Assembly (NCBI GenBank): GCA_028023455.1
Contig: JAQFVV010006231.1
Span: 9,671,848 to 9,735,847, forward strand
Direction of reading: 5' to 3'
Length of the DNA stretch: 64,000 bases
Source of the DNA: Epiperipatus broadwayi
Lineage: Eukaryota > Onychophora > Udeonychophora > Euonychophora > Peripatidae
Under the pieces are notes generated by a model. That model did no database searches. It saw nothing but the letters and a program-made list of their open reading frames with translations, and was not told the DNA's origin. This document shows, piece by piece, positions 49,926 to 62,198 of the stretch. Within the stretch, counting starts at the first letter, position 1. The number at the start of each line of letters is the position of its first letter. The position numbers and the translations under genes were made by a program.

Positions 49926-50189
49926 TCAATCCTCAGATTGATTCACTAATAGTTTTAACAAATCCTTCAATTCTCTATAGTAGCCATAGATTTGGCTAAA
50001 ATTAACTATATGATTCCATTTTGTTTGTCTGTATCTATGTAGGTATTTTAAATTCCATTTATGAAGCAGATGACCACAATAACCATGGACTTTCCTGGAT
50101 TTATTGATGAGATTCCTGTAACATTTAGGCAGATCAAGCTCAGCTGGTCTTAATATTGGATCTGGACAAAGAAATTTTTTTGGAAACAT
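49926..50189 (-). other. unidentified 87-codon open frame
   Basis: Minus-strand frame beginning MFPKKFLCPDPILRPAELDL and ending in LLKLLVNQSED. The composition is protein-like (Cys, Trp, Tyr, Pro spread evenly, no A/T-driven Lys/Phe runs), unlike other chance frames here. No family is recognised. Possibly a relic of a transposon ORF; a transposase-like relic lies about 700 bp upstream in the same orientation. A single-exon host gene is unlikely without upstream signals. Confidence 0.25.
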
Positions 50190-50382
50190 TTTTAATATTA
50201 TAATTCCTCCACTGTAGATTCTAGGTCGAATATGTTTTACTTAAAACCTTTTTATACATTTAATTTAATTTATAATGTAACATTAAAACAATTATAACTA
50301 AGGTTAAAAAAAATCAAATTAAATACAGTCGTCACATATTTACAACACAGTATTAGCTTAAAAAAAATTCAAAACAAAGCAA

Positions 50383-50533
50383 AACTCTCCATATAGTAGT
50401 GCCATCTTGTGCTAACAAGAGCAATCAATGGATGCCAGAAGGCTTGTGCATAAAATCCCTATCTAATGCCTACTCATCCAATATCCCCAGACAATTATGT
50501 GCTAGTATGAGATAGTGATCTGGTGATGTTTAG
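50383..50533 (+). repeat. CTCCATATAGTAGTG palindrome family, copy lacking one arm
   Basis: Nearly identical to 51700-51790 and then to 51889-51936: the left arm (AACTCTCCATATAGTAGTGC), middle (GGCTTGTGCATAAAATCCCT) and tail (TTATGTGCTAGTATGAGATA) are present, but the whole right arm is missing between CCAATATCCCC and AGACAATTATG. It has lost, or never had, the palindrome. Confidence 0.88.
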
Positions 50534-50739
50534 TATTAGCTTAAAGTGATAAAAATACTATTCAAATTAACTGGATGACAATTAATGCATTATTTCTATA
50601 AAAATTATAAACAAAATCATAAAAAATATTTTAAACTATGAGGGTGGGGGTCTGAGTGAATATTTGTTTTCCAATTTTGGAATCTTTAATAACATGAGGT
50701 TATTGTTTTGTTTGATGTTAATCTAAAACTACATGGTAT

Positions 50740-51270
50740 TGTGATGAGGATACTTAAAGATCAATGTCCTTCACATTATTATATTCTATTGTGGAATGCC
50801 ATACTAATATTTGAAGAAAAAGTGATGTCACTAAATATCTAAGTATCCATTATCATGAGAAATATTAGTGGATATTTTGGGTTCCTCTTTTACTTATTCC
50901 CATCATTAGACGGCAGAAGTTCTCCAGAGAAAATTAACTGTTTAAATGCTATTAAACAGATCAAACTTACCAATAAATCATGATGGAGTTTGCCACTTAA
51001 GATCCAACTTAAATCAAGAGCTTCTTTCTGAATGTTCAACTAAAAATCTATAAGTGAAAAATTAGTTATAAAAAGCAGACTTCTGAAACTCCAAACAAAT
51101 TTCTTTTTCCAGATAAAGCCAGCAGGATTTGATCTTCCTAGATAATATTTAAGTCTCATCAACAAATTCAGGACAACTCCCAACTACTCTGCTCATCTGC
51201 TTAAGAAATGAAATGTAATTGCCATTTCGCTTCTGCAGATATGGACAAATAAAAACACCAACCATATGAA
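50740..51270 (-). pseudogene. possible transposase relic (MULE-like)
   Basis: Minus strand near 51265-51160 reads VGVFICPYLQKRNGNYISFL then KQMSRVVGSCPEFVDET, which resembles the VGPxxIHxxKxxxTYxxFxxxMxxLxPxLxxxxAxGTDGE region seen in some MULE/DUF-type transposases. The readable frame then shifts. No catalytic triad was found and the assignment is by feel of the motif only. Confidence 0.25.
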
Positions 51271-51685
51271 AAAAGATTATCAAATCTAAGAAAACAATGG
51301 AATAATTGAAGTTTTTAAAACCATTAATAAATCAATCTCTTTGTTAGAATTTCAATAGTTTCCTTTATGATAATTTGTTAATAATTAAGTTGTCTAAAAA
51401 AAAAAAACATTCAGTAAATAAAAATCAGTCTAGAATTGCCAAATTTTGATGCAAACATTAAGTAAAAAGTTTTATTCGATTATTTTATTATAATCCTAAT
51501 AAGATAATTCAATGAAAAAATTTATTTCACAAAATTGTGAAAAAGTTTACAAATCATAGTTAAAATTATTCGTAAATAAAATTAACTAGTTTTTCAATGT
51601 CATTTTTTTTTTATTAACATTCATCAAGATATTTTTTAAAAGCAAATAAAATTTTTATCAACTTCATGTTTACTAACAAAATAAA

Positions 51686-51936
51686 GTTATTAAACAGGCA
51701 AAAACTCTCCATATAGTAGTGCCACCTTGTGCTAACCAGAGTAATCAATGGATGCCAGAAGACTTGTGCATAAAATCCCTATCTAGTGCCTACTCATCCA
51801 ATATCCCCTCCCTTTCTGGAATCCATTGATTATTCTGGTTAGCACAAGGTGGCACTACTATATGGAGAGTTTTTGCCTGTTTAATAACAGTTATGTGCTA
51901 GCATGAGATGGTGATCATGTGATGTTTAGTGGTTTA
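51686..51936. repeat. CTCCATATAGTAGTG palindrome family, complete copy
   Basis: Arms 51686-51761 and 51815-51888 are reverse complements over about 74 bp with only two or three mismatches (core CTCCATATAGTAGTGCCACC). The loop contains GACTTGTGCATAAAATCCCT. A 3' tail (AGTTATGTGCTAGCATGAGA ...) is shared with 50383-50533. No coding capacity, so a non-autonomous palindromic (foldback-type) element. Confidence 0.92.
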
Positions 51937-53380
51937 AAATAAAGTTATACAGTACTTACAAAATCTTTATTAAGGTGAATATATTTTAAATACACATTGC
52001 ATTCCAGAACATCTATAAATCATTTAATTCAGTGGATCAATTTAAATTTAATAGTATATATGTACTCCACCTCTTCCAATCTGCGACTTTTAATCCAAAG
52101 TCGCAGCACGAATATTGAAAATCGTAGATATATGACAGATCATATCATAATGTATTTTAAACATATACACATAAAGATATGTGTACATATTATATATGAG
52201 CCATGAATTAAAAACTTAGTGAACAATTAAAATTTCTTTTTTTATTAATTCCCAAGTTTGCATTTTTTACATAATTTTTTTTATTATTCGCAATAATAGA
52301 AATTATAAAAATCCCATATATATAGAGAAAATACGTGTGTTTTTAAAGTATAAGTATCAGTTATTGTAATCTTAGGAAGAAATAAAAAACCAAAACTAAA
52401 ATATATTGAATTGATACTTTTATATATGTATAAAAGGAACAGTATTAGCTATATTCGAACATGCAATATTAATTACAATAATTTAATCAAACAGAAATCT
52501 TCATAAAAATTCAAACCAACTATTACAATTTTTTTTATTTTATTTTAGCAATCCGTTATTTATTTATTAAAAATTCGTATTTATTCCAGTCAGGCTTTAA
52601 GCTAGAATTCTCCTGGCCCGAATAACACTAATCAGAACTATAAAATCTAATCTGGCTTGAAATCATGGCCATTTTTATTTTCAACATTTTGATAGTGAAT
52701 GTAATGCATTTAAACGCTGACTTGTATTATCAAGTGGTCAAGGTCATTTAACCAACCACTTTATAAAAGAAAAACAGTGATTGTTACTTCTGTATGTATA
52801 TTCAAATGTGACATCTAATTATAAATGACTACTATTTCATAAACTAATAATTGTATGACAAACTACATTAAAAGGCTGATTAGGAATGGCAATTTACACC
52901 CTCTTGTGATTTAATAATCCTGACCATGAAGATATTTATTTCAGTCATCAAATCAATCTTTGTATACATCACTTAATGCATGCAGATATTCATACTTAAA
53001 AGAAAAACAACAGAAAAATATATTTAACAATCTACAAAAATTAATGGCATAATAAAAAAAAATATTGTACCTGCTTGAAGCAGTTATTATTTCTTATTCT
53101 ATATTATGTAAACAAGAGATTTATTTTATATAGCGCAATGTTTTATAAACTGTAATACCAATAAGCCTATAAGCTAATGCACATGCACTTTGTAGATATC
53201 ACTATATTATATAAATCTTCATAGAATGTTTCTAACTTACTTTATATTACAATCCTTCTTTCTAGTAATTAAAAAGAATTTTCTTTCCAATACCAAGTTA
53301 CTTGTTATTCTTTTGATCTCTTTTATAGGCAAATTCAATTACATTTCCTTATATCACCATGAAGTTTTTTGTTACATTTT

Positions 53381-53539
53381 ATATATGCGGGATTCAAACT
53401 CAGACTTTCACATGACCCACTACTCTCAGTGCCATCTCATATTGCTGACCCACCTGATCACACACATGCTGAAAACAATATGAGATGGCACTGAGAGTAA
53501 TGGGTCATGTGAAAGTCTGAGTTTGAATCCCGTATATAT
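53381..53539. repeat. palindromic element, GTTTGAACTC family, copy 2
   Basis: Arms 53381-53444 and 53476-53539 are 64 bp each and almost perfectly complementary (GCGGGATTCAAACTCAGAC ... GTCTGAGTTTGAATCCCGT), with a 31-bp loop. The right arm holds AGTTTGAATCC at 53520-53530, 9 of 11 to the Pol III B box, and a weaker A-box-like TGGCACTGAGA 23 bp upstream. A related copy lies at 15429-15523 with matching 3' flank (GCAG...AAGCCTG). Confidence 0.9.
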
Positions 53540-53639
53540 TACATATATAAATGCAGGTTTAAGCCTGTACAATGTGTTACATTTTATATAACTCTAGACA
53601 TTCAATTCCCGTAAATAGGATATTTAAAAATGTTCTCAT

Positions 53640-54890
53640 TTTCTTTTTTTGATTCATATCTTGTCTTATTTCTATTAATGATTTATTATTGGTGAATTGC
53701 TACTTTTTGAACCAGCAGTTCCATAACCTATGCATAAAATATCAAAATATCACTAATCATTTTACTGAATTCATTCAAGTTTAAGCTTTCATTGAAATTG
53801 TTGTAGAACAGCCATCATTTGTTAATATGATCTCAGTCTAACTTTGCATTAAACCTTATTAACTTGTGACCACTCCTAGTGTTGAATCTACTGAATAAGT
53901 TTTGAAACAATATTTTCTGTTAGTCAAAATGTAATCCAATTCTCTTGCATCATTATTTGGATGTCTCTAACTTCATTTCTGTTTTGAATTCTTCTTTACA
54001 TTTTCATAAATTTCAGCTACGACCTTTTTCTTTTCTCTCTTCATAATCACATTTTTGTTTTTCAATCAGTTTCCAATTTTAACATTAAACTGCAGCAAAA
54101 ATTGTAAAATGTTTTAACTGATCAAAAATATTTTTTGTAAATCTAATTTATTTCTAATTTAAAATGAAGACTTTTTTGTGTATAAGCTTGTCTTTCATTA
54201 AAATGAGTTACTAATGATGTCACTTTATATACTATCAATTGTTATAATAATGGTCTTCCATCTTTTATTATAATGAATCTCATCCCACTAATGCTTCCAG
54301 TATTTGGGCCTTATACTAAAATACATATCCATTTTTCAAATCAATTTGTCTCTTCACTTTTTTTTAATTTTTTATAACATCACAATGATCAATAATAAGC
54401 CATTTAGTAGTTATTCCAATTTAAGCAATTTTCCAGAACTTCATTATGGTCTACAATTGTACATAGTTAAATAAATCATAATTGAATAGCAACCAAGATA
54501 CTCAATCTTTTGATTTTTAATAATTTTTGCCTTTAGAGATAGGAGAACAATTTATTATGATATATTGCGATTGCATATATATATATAAAATTGATTTGTA
54601 AGTTTAATTTACCTTCAAAAAAGCCCTATTGATATCTTAGACGTGTCAAGCATTTGAAAAAGGCCATGGGGCTTAATAATCTTACTCCAGAACTAAAGCT
54701 CATAAACTTAACAAATTATTAGCTGATACTTGTTGGTATGTTCATATTTATAGTTACAAATAATAGCAGCTGCTGTAATAAAAATGTATGGAATAGACAT
54801 TAAGAAGTTGCTTATTTGATTCATTTAAGGCCTCAATCAAAGGACCTCTTTTCAGTTAATCAAAAAATTTTCAAATAATAACAAACTCAT
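53640..54890 (-). mobile_element. RTE-clade LINE, copy 4, old 5' portion
   Basis: Aligns with bases 345-1720 of copy 1 in the same orientation. TTTTCTGTTAGTCAAAATGT with AATCCAATTCT at about 53920 equals the DYILTNRK-coding stretch, and ATGTATGGAATAGACATTAA near 54785 equals the 5' UTR stretch ACGTATGGAGTGGACATTAG. Heavily substituted, with indels; no open frame survives. Probably the oldest RTE copy in the window. Confidence 0.82.
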
Positions 54891-55026
54891 TTTCATTTCA
54901 TGGTTTATTATAATTTTATAAGGAAATATCTATGTCACTTTTCTTTAGAAATAGATTATTATAGATAATTTTATTTTTGATTTGCCAATAAAAAACAATT
55001 TTGTCATTATATTAAAGACTTACTTC
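54891..55026. other. AT-rich spacer
   Basis: Short AT-rich stretch between the old RTE copy and SINE copy D. Nothing recognised. Confidence 0.4.
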
Positions 55027-55043
55027 AAACTTTAAGAATTAAG

Positions 55044-55148
55044 TCAAGCATTGGTGGTCGAGAAATCAGCGATAGCTGCTTTACAAGCAGTTGTCCCAGG
55101 TTAGCGGGTTCCTTCCCGGCTGATGCTATGACACATGAGGAAAAAAAA
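55044..55148 (+). mobile_element. tRNA-derived SINE, copy D
   Basis: Head GTCAAGCATTGG, A-box TGGTCGAGAAA at 55055-55065, B-box-like GGTTCCTTCCC at 55107-55117, end GCTGATGCTATGACACATGA, then poly-A. Long target duplication AAACTTTAAGAATTAAG at 55027-55043 and 55149-55165. More diverged in the promoter boxes than copy A despite the perfect target duplication. Confidence 0.92.
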
Positions 55149-55165
55149 AAACTTTAAGAATTAAG

Positions 55166-56480
55166 CCAAAACAGGATTTAGTTTAGCTCAAAGTTAAAAC
55201 CTGTTCTCATCTTAGTAAGGGAAACTAATATAAAGTCAAATACAAACTACTTATAAGAAATAAAATCTCATCTCAGAATCAACTCAATCAACACCAGATG
55301 AGAGAATAACAGAATTTTTTACAATCATACATATTATATTCACCATCTCTGATAATAATCATTTTCTTCATCTGTTTTATGTTTAACATCAATGCATTAT
55401 TATTTAGGCTGTTCATTTCATTGAAAAAAATAAATCAAAATAGAGTAATTAATAATGGAAAAGCAAATATTATTTCTTCCAAAATGTGTTTAATTGTAAA
55501 CAATTGAATTCTAAAGTTAAAAAGAGCATCCAACTTATTTCCGCATTTTGTTTTTTGTTGAAGTATATATAAAAATAGATATAAATTACATAATTAAGTA
55601 GAGCTCTAAAATTGATATTGTTGCAGAACCTTAAATCAAATTGGAAATCTTAGTTAAATAAAAAAAAATATTTTTTTCTTAGTCACATAATTTTTATATA
55701 TAAACATACAAAATGTATCTTATTTTAGAACAATAATCTGAATATAAGTAAAAATAGAAAGAGCAACATTAAGAACACTGTACACAATTTTTAAGTGCCC
55801 TCTGGCACATCCTGTTAAAGTTTTAAATGACTTCCTCCCTTCTTTAATTATGGAATATTCATATCGATTTTTTTTTTTCTTGAATCAAATTTTCTTTGCC
55901 TTCAAGCTAATAAATAGATAAAATAATGTTTTTACGTATGCTTTTTTTTTTTTTAAAAAAAAAAGAAACTAAGCAATAAATAGATTTTAATCGTATACAC
56001 GGATAAACATATATACGCTATGCACACACGCATGTATAATAAATATTGACTGATAACAGCATAAAAAAAATCTATCAAGGCCAATACTTTGAAAAGCAGA
56101 AATCAAATGTTGATTCATAAATTTTCTTAAGGGCATCATTAATTTTTAAACGTGCATCTCTCAAGTGACCATCATATAATTACTGATTTTTATTTTTGCT
56201 TACATAAACGGGCATCATTTTATATATTTGTGCTAGATATGGTCATTAATGCTTACACAAATACATAATATTAACAATATGTAAACAAACACGTGATGAA
56301 AATAAAATATTCATAAAAATTTGACAATAGGAAATCCTCTGTTTTCTTTTAAATTCCAACAACTGTGGCTTATATTGGGTCATGTAACCAATTTTCGACC
56401 CCTAAAAGAGCAACAGGTTGATCTCTGATTAAGAAACGTTTACTTTTTAAGTTTGTCATTCAACTATAGTATATCATAGC
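55166..56480. other. AT-rich intron, no recognised element
   Basis: Only A/T tracts and short simple repeats seen. Confidence 0.4.
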
Positions 56481-56762
56481 AGTGCACAATTTGTGGGTCG
56501 CAACCCCTTAGAGAGTCACAGAAAAAGTGTTTGGGGCCATGAAAATTTTGAGAAGTTCTCATGTTGGATAACATGCAGTTTTTTAAAGATCTTAAATCGT
56601 ATGTATAGAAATATAAAGATATTTATTTCTATGTGGTAAAATAACTTTTATTACTACTATCCTTATATGCTTATAACAGGATGGTAATAACATGTAATGG
56701 ATGAAGTAAAATTTCAGTCTGAATATGGGATCACAAGTGTTAAAAGGTAAATTACTATTGGT
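56481..56762 (+). mobile_element. hAT-like MITE
   Basis: Starts GCAGTGCACAATTTGTGGG then TCGCAACCCC, and ends GATCACAAGTGTTAAAAGGT..ACTATTG. This is the layout of hAT (Charlie-type) MITEs, whose ends read CAGTGGTTCTCAACCTGTGGGTCGC and the reverse. The flanks GTATATCATAG and GTATATTATGG are a possible decayed 8-bp-type duplication. No transposase. Confidence 0.6.
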
Positions 56763-58740
56763 ATATTATGGTTTCTAAAAACAATGGGAACTTTGTTCAC
56801 TTTTCTCTGAGACTCATCACACTTATTTATAAAATGTATTTTGTAATCAATTATGTATAAGAATAAAATTCATCAAATATTCTTTTCTTTAGTAATTATT
56901 TTGTGTTCATCCTTTTAATACATTATTATTTTTTCCAAACTTTTTCAACAAATCTACTATAAATGCTTTAATATGTTATATTTATTTTGAGTAAATGTAC
57001 AAGTGCTGGGTTTGTTTAAGCTCAATATTATTTGCTATTACAAACTCTTTTATGATCTGACCTAAATTTATCACAATATTTGTAAATACCAGATCTCAGA
57101 TTTGGCATTATATCAGATTAAAAAAGATTTTAAAATTACTCATCTCTCGATTTCTTCAGCATACATCTGAAAGAATTTATACTAATGCCATCTATAGTAA
57201 TATTGAGTAATTAGTGATTATCAGATAATCCCTATCACAGATCAATTTTTAACTTTTGATTTTATCAATGAAGATCTGATGTTAGATTTATGTGACTATA
57301 AAAGCATTAGCTTGGTCTCAAAATTTTAAAAGCTTTTGGAGGGTTTCATGCTATTGCTTTGATATTAAAAAAAAGTTAAGTGGCCTCCAGATACATATAT
57401 GCATTGATTCCAGATTTGAACAGCCAAGTTCCTCACTGGTAAAGCAAATGCCTGAAAAGTCTTAAGGTGAAACTTGAATTATACTACCATCTGACAGACA
57501 TTGTTACTTAAGGTTACAACAGATAGTGCCCGAGTATAGAAATGAATTTTAAAACATCAGGTCTGTGTCACATCCTTGGGGAAAATTTTTTGGGCTAGAT
57601 TCTTCCAGCTAGCAAAAGTACAGCCAATTCCTCATACTAATTTAGGTTAGTGAAATAAGCATTGTATTTACTTTAGATAAATCTAATTTTTTTTTTTTTT
57701 TGGCATAGATGGGATTGTAATTTCTTACAAGATCACTATGAAAAAACCCCCACATAATCTGTAATACATGCCATGAAATTATATTTTAAATGACATGAAT
57801 TTTTGAAAAAAAAAAAAAATCTTTGGCGTGTATAACATTATCATCTCTGATTTGCTTAGTGAAATTGATTTTGTAATATTCAATGCCAATTAAAGCCGGA
57901 AAAAGTTTTCTTAATTTTTTTTGTTCATATATGAAATTGTATAGTCTGTTGCTTCAAGCTGAGCCCAATAAATGTATTCAGTTTAAGAAAAAAATGTTTT
58001 TTATTTACTTTAGCTTTCAACATGAATCTTTGAAGTTCTCAAGTGTTTATCAGATGTATGATTAAACCACACAAACATTTGTTTGATTATGCTAATAAAT
58101 CACACCTTTCAACAAGTGAATCTAAAAATCAATTGGAAAAGATGCCAAAGTAGAATCCTTTCTGCAATCTTGAAACAACATTTTTTTTTCTTTTACAAAT
58201 GATATATTTTCTAAACATTTTAAAGGTGAAGAAATTAGGCAAATTTAATCCAATATTATCTTTGAAGACAAAACTAGTGTAATAGAATCACATTTTATAA
58301 ACAACATTGACATTATCTTGTTCTCATCATGAGAATGATTACCAAAAATAATCATACATAATCGAACACTGAATAATGCAAGAAAATAAGATATTTCCAT
58401 GTATTTTAATTAAAATTTTGACAAAATATTTTATGTTATATATTTAAATACAATAGATTTCTTTATTTTGTTTTACAATAAATTTTAATTATAATAGGAA
58501 AAAATAGAATTTTCAAATTATCAAAACTTGAAAACAACAACAACACATACAATACAATTTAATTTTACTTAAATTATTTAGTAAAATTCAAAAAAATCAG
58601 ATTTCCATTTTAAACAGTAAATAAGTCATCTTCTAAAACAAAAAAAAAATTGGGTAGATGTTTAGAATCAAACTATAATATTTCATAATTCATTATTTAT
58701 TTAGCACTGTTGAGTCTTAATGAATTAACTTTTTAAAACA
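56763..58740. other. AT-rich intron, one possible old repeat
   Basis: 57190-57280 resembles 24320-24440 (GAGTAATTAGTGATTATCAGAT; TTTTATCAATGAAGATCTG). Nothing else recognised. Confidence 0.4.
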
Positions 58741-58994
58741 GTAGCAAATTTCTCCATACATTAATGCCACCTAGTGTAAGCTATAACAATCAATAGATGC
58801 TAGAAGTTTGTGCATTTTAATTGCAATTCAATGTAATCTAATATCTCAGACTAATTTCAAGGCCCCTCATTGATGAAAGTTATAAGCTATAAAACTAAGA
58901 CACTGGGTAGGGATTAAATTTCACAACCATTTAGTATCTGTTAATTATTATAGCTTGCACTAGGTGGCATTATCGTATAGAAAAATTTGCTACC
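58741..58994. repeat. CTCCATATAGTAGTG palindrome family, diverged copy
   Basis: Left arm GTAGCAAATTTCTCCATACA then TTAATGCCACCTAGTG..AGCTATAA; right arm TTATAGCTTGCACTAGGTGG then CATTATCGTATAG...TTTGCTAC. The arms pair over about 55 bp around a loop of about 130 bp. The core TCTCCATA..TAATGCCACCT.GTG relates it to 51686-51936. A further partial arm is seen at 59268-59310. Confidence 0.82.
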
Positions 58995-61900
58995 ATTTTA
59001 ACAGCTTGGGTAAGCTTGACAAAAGGTAGTCATGTGATGAATTAACTTTTCTTGTGGCTTAACATTGATCATAAGCAACATATTTAACTAAAGAAAGAAC
59101 TATATATATATATATAACAACCACTTTAGATTTACTGAAAACTATACACTAAAATTGTTATATGATAAAGGCTTTCTAATTTTTGAAAACTTGAAACAAC
59201 TTATAGTTTCAATCACCCCCGTTTGAGTTAAGGTTTTTATTTCAAAACTTTTACATGAAAAAAACTATCCATGTAATATAGTAATGCCAGTGGGAGATGA
59301 TATCTAATCAATAATAATGCAGTTCCTGCAGTTGATGCTAAATTATCAAAGTTGTGGTAATCATTCCTAAAGTTCATGGGGTTTACAAAATAGAATCAAC
59401 AAACATCATTAGTTTGCTGAAAATAACTCTTACAATATCATCTCTCTCTTTTTGAAGTGAATGAAAAATACTTTGAGATTTAGACATTTAATACTATTTG
59501 AAAATAATATCAGTAAACACACAAACATGTATACTTAACTGTATAAATATGCATTCATATATATATAAACGGAATGTGAAAAAAATAAGTTAATTATTCC
59601 TTAACTAAGTAAATAGAACATATTCTTACAAGAAAGTTGTTTCATAGTATCAGGACCACGATTCAGCTAGCAGTAAACTTGCTGCTACTATTCTAATGCA
59701 ATATGTAAAGCTCTATCCATAAAAGTACCAAACTTAATAGATAAGATTTCAAAATATGAACTAACAACAAGCATTTAAATGTTATGATGAATTAGTATTG
59801 CATATATTGATCTACAATACAGCGGAATATTAATTAACATTACGTTATGTTTAAAGTGATAATCTGTAGTGTATATATTTGCCTTAAATTAATTTGCATA
59901 ACATTTAAATGATCAAGTTATGATTATTTCAAGCTTTAAAATCTAATCAATTTTGACTTTTGATATTTGCATCGATAGAGAATTCTGTATTACACTGAAA
60001 TACTAGCACATGGCTCACTGCCTGACAAGAGTGATAATTCTGCAAAACAGTTGTTCTGAAAGAGTAAATAGGCTAATTATTTTAGCATGATATAAAAAAT
60101 GATAAGAATATGTTCAATCTTTATAGTTTATATATATATGAATATAATTGTTACATTCACCATTTTTACTTCAATGTTTTTTTTTTTTAACAATTTGCGC
60201 AGCTATTTATTACAAATGCATATTAAAGCATTCACTAGACCTAACTATACTCCAAGCAGAGATTATAATGAAACCATTAATTCTTGAAAAATATCAATAT
60301 TTTAAAAACTGTACTGAAAAATAAGTGAATGACTTAAAAAAAAAAATAAAACTTATTATTGATCAGCTGACACTTTATCATTTTTCAAAGGGATCATTAG
60401 TCAATAAAGTAGTATTCCTCTATATACCAATTTATTGTATGACCAAAATTTTTTCCACGTCATATGTATATCATTATATAAACAGCACAACATCCCATGG
60501 TCATTTTAATAAAGGTGTATCCTTTTCCCCAGTTATTTTTAATTTATTAAAAATAATTTAAAAAAAAAAAGAAATAATTCATCTTGAAAATACCCAAATC
60601 ATAGATGAATATAAATGGGATATTGAAAAAAATTGCAGTTCATACAAATAAATGAGGCAGATTATTAATATATTGGAATTAAGGAGTCGATTTTGAAAAA
60701 ACAAAACAAAAACTAATACACTATTATGATACAGAACATATAGACAAAAAAGGAATATAATAACAACCAACTCAAGAGTATTTTATATAGTTACTATAAT
60801 TGCAGTAAACCCTGATGCCCGTAATGCATAAACATGTTCTGAGTAAATTATTTTTAATACTTTTAACAAATTAAATTAACTTTTAACAATTAGTTTTATT
60901 TTAAATAAGTGTTTTATTTAAAACTTGAATTAATTATTTATATTTTTTATTGATAAGTTTCCCATGCACATGTGTATGAGAAAGGTAATAAATACCTCAT
61001 GGCACTTGGGAATTGTGAATGCGTATTTCAATCTATCAACAAAGATCTTAATTAGTTCTTTTACCCATCGATTGACAGGTTAAAAATATTTCCTTCACTA
61101 ACAAAGTTAGGTGAAGAAGCTGACAAGCACCGATTCTCATATAGAATGTCTGATCAGGATTTCTGAAGCTCCTATTGCCATAAAGATTGCATTGAAATAT
61201 GCATCAGAGATGTAAACAACATAAAAAGCCATACTTTCTAAAATTTTAACCAATGGTTTACTATAAATTAGTGAAAATAAATATGAAAATTTATATTTAA
61301 TACTATTTGTAATGCATTTTAAATACATAATATAATACTCTTTAATTCACACATGGATTATCAAAATGCTGCTTTAAGTTGAATGAAGTCAACATTGTTG
61401 ATTTAAAAATTAAAATTTGTAAGTTAATCTTACTGCAAGCTTTATTAAAAATTGAGGAACCCAGTATCCTATTATGGGTAAGGCTATTTTACAGCTCACC
61501 AAAAACCACTTCCACTGACAACAATACTCTGTTTAAGATCCATGGATTAAATGCTATTAATTATGACACATTCAAATCGTAATCATCATAAGATCTATCC
61601 ATTAACAAATTACTTATAACAACAAAAAAGCAGAGAGAACCAATTCAAAATTTTTTTTTTTTTTTAAAAAATCGATAACTTGAAAAAATCTTTATAGTCA
61701 TCTATTAATTAATTACAAATATAAAATTTATTGATAAATATTGCCAATGCCATAAAACATTTCATCACTTGAGCATTTTAATGATGTAAAAAGATCGTTT
61801 GTGCCCTGCATGATTTAAAACTGTGGTTAAGTGGGGGATTTTGGAGTTTGAGATCTATCGATGGTGACTTTAGATCTGTCACTTCTGGTGGTCGAGCTTT

Positions 61901-62198
61901 GTATAAACTCCCATGCAATAAACCATTATTCTTTTTTTTTAATAAAGTTTGTGACATTCCTTTAAATATAAGAATCTAGAATTTGCAAAAAAAGCATAAA
62001 CTAACTAACTAATTGAATAAATAAAAAGAAGATGACACACTTAATGTTTTCATACCCATAATTTTATTTATGAAATTTATATAATAAAATCTGAAACTTC
62101 CTTTATACAACTAATGTAATTGTATATACTATAATGTATCAGTTTAGCTACTTCAAGAGTTTATCTTAAAACTTAACTTAAATTGATATATCTCAGTT
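58995..62198. other. AT-rich intron, little content
   Basis: 59268-59310 (CTATCCATGTAATATAGTAATGCCA) is a fragment of the CTCCATATAGTAGTG family. 61830-61930 resembles 38586-38700. Otherwise no recognisable feature. Confidence 0.4.

Noticed and set aside
50971-51039. A 69-bp minus-strand candidate exon with good acceptor and donor (peptide LNIQKEALDLSWILSGKLHH...).
   Set aside because: It matches no part of liprin-alpha and lies within a transposase-like relic. Splice-like signals this short are common in AT-rich DNA.
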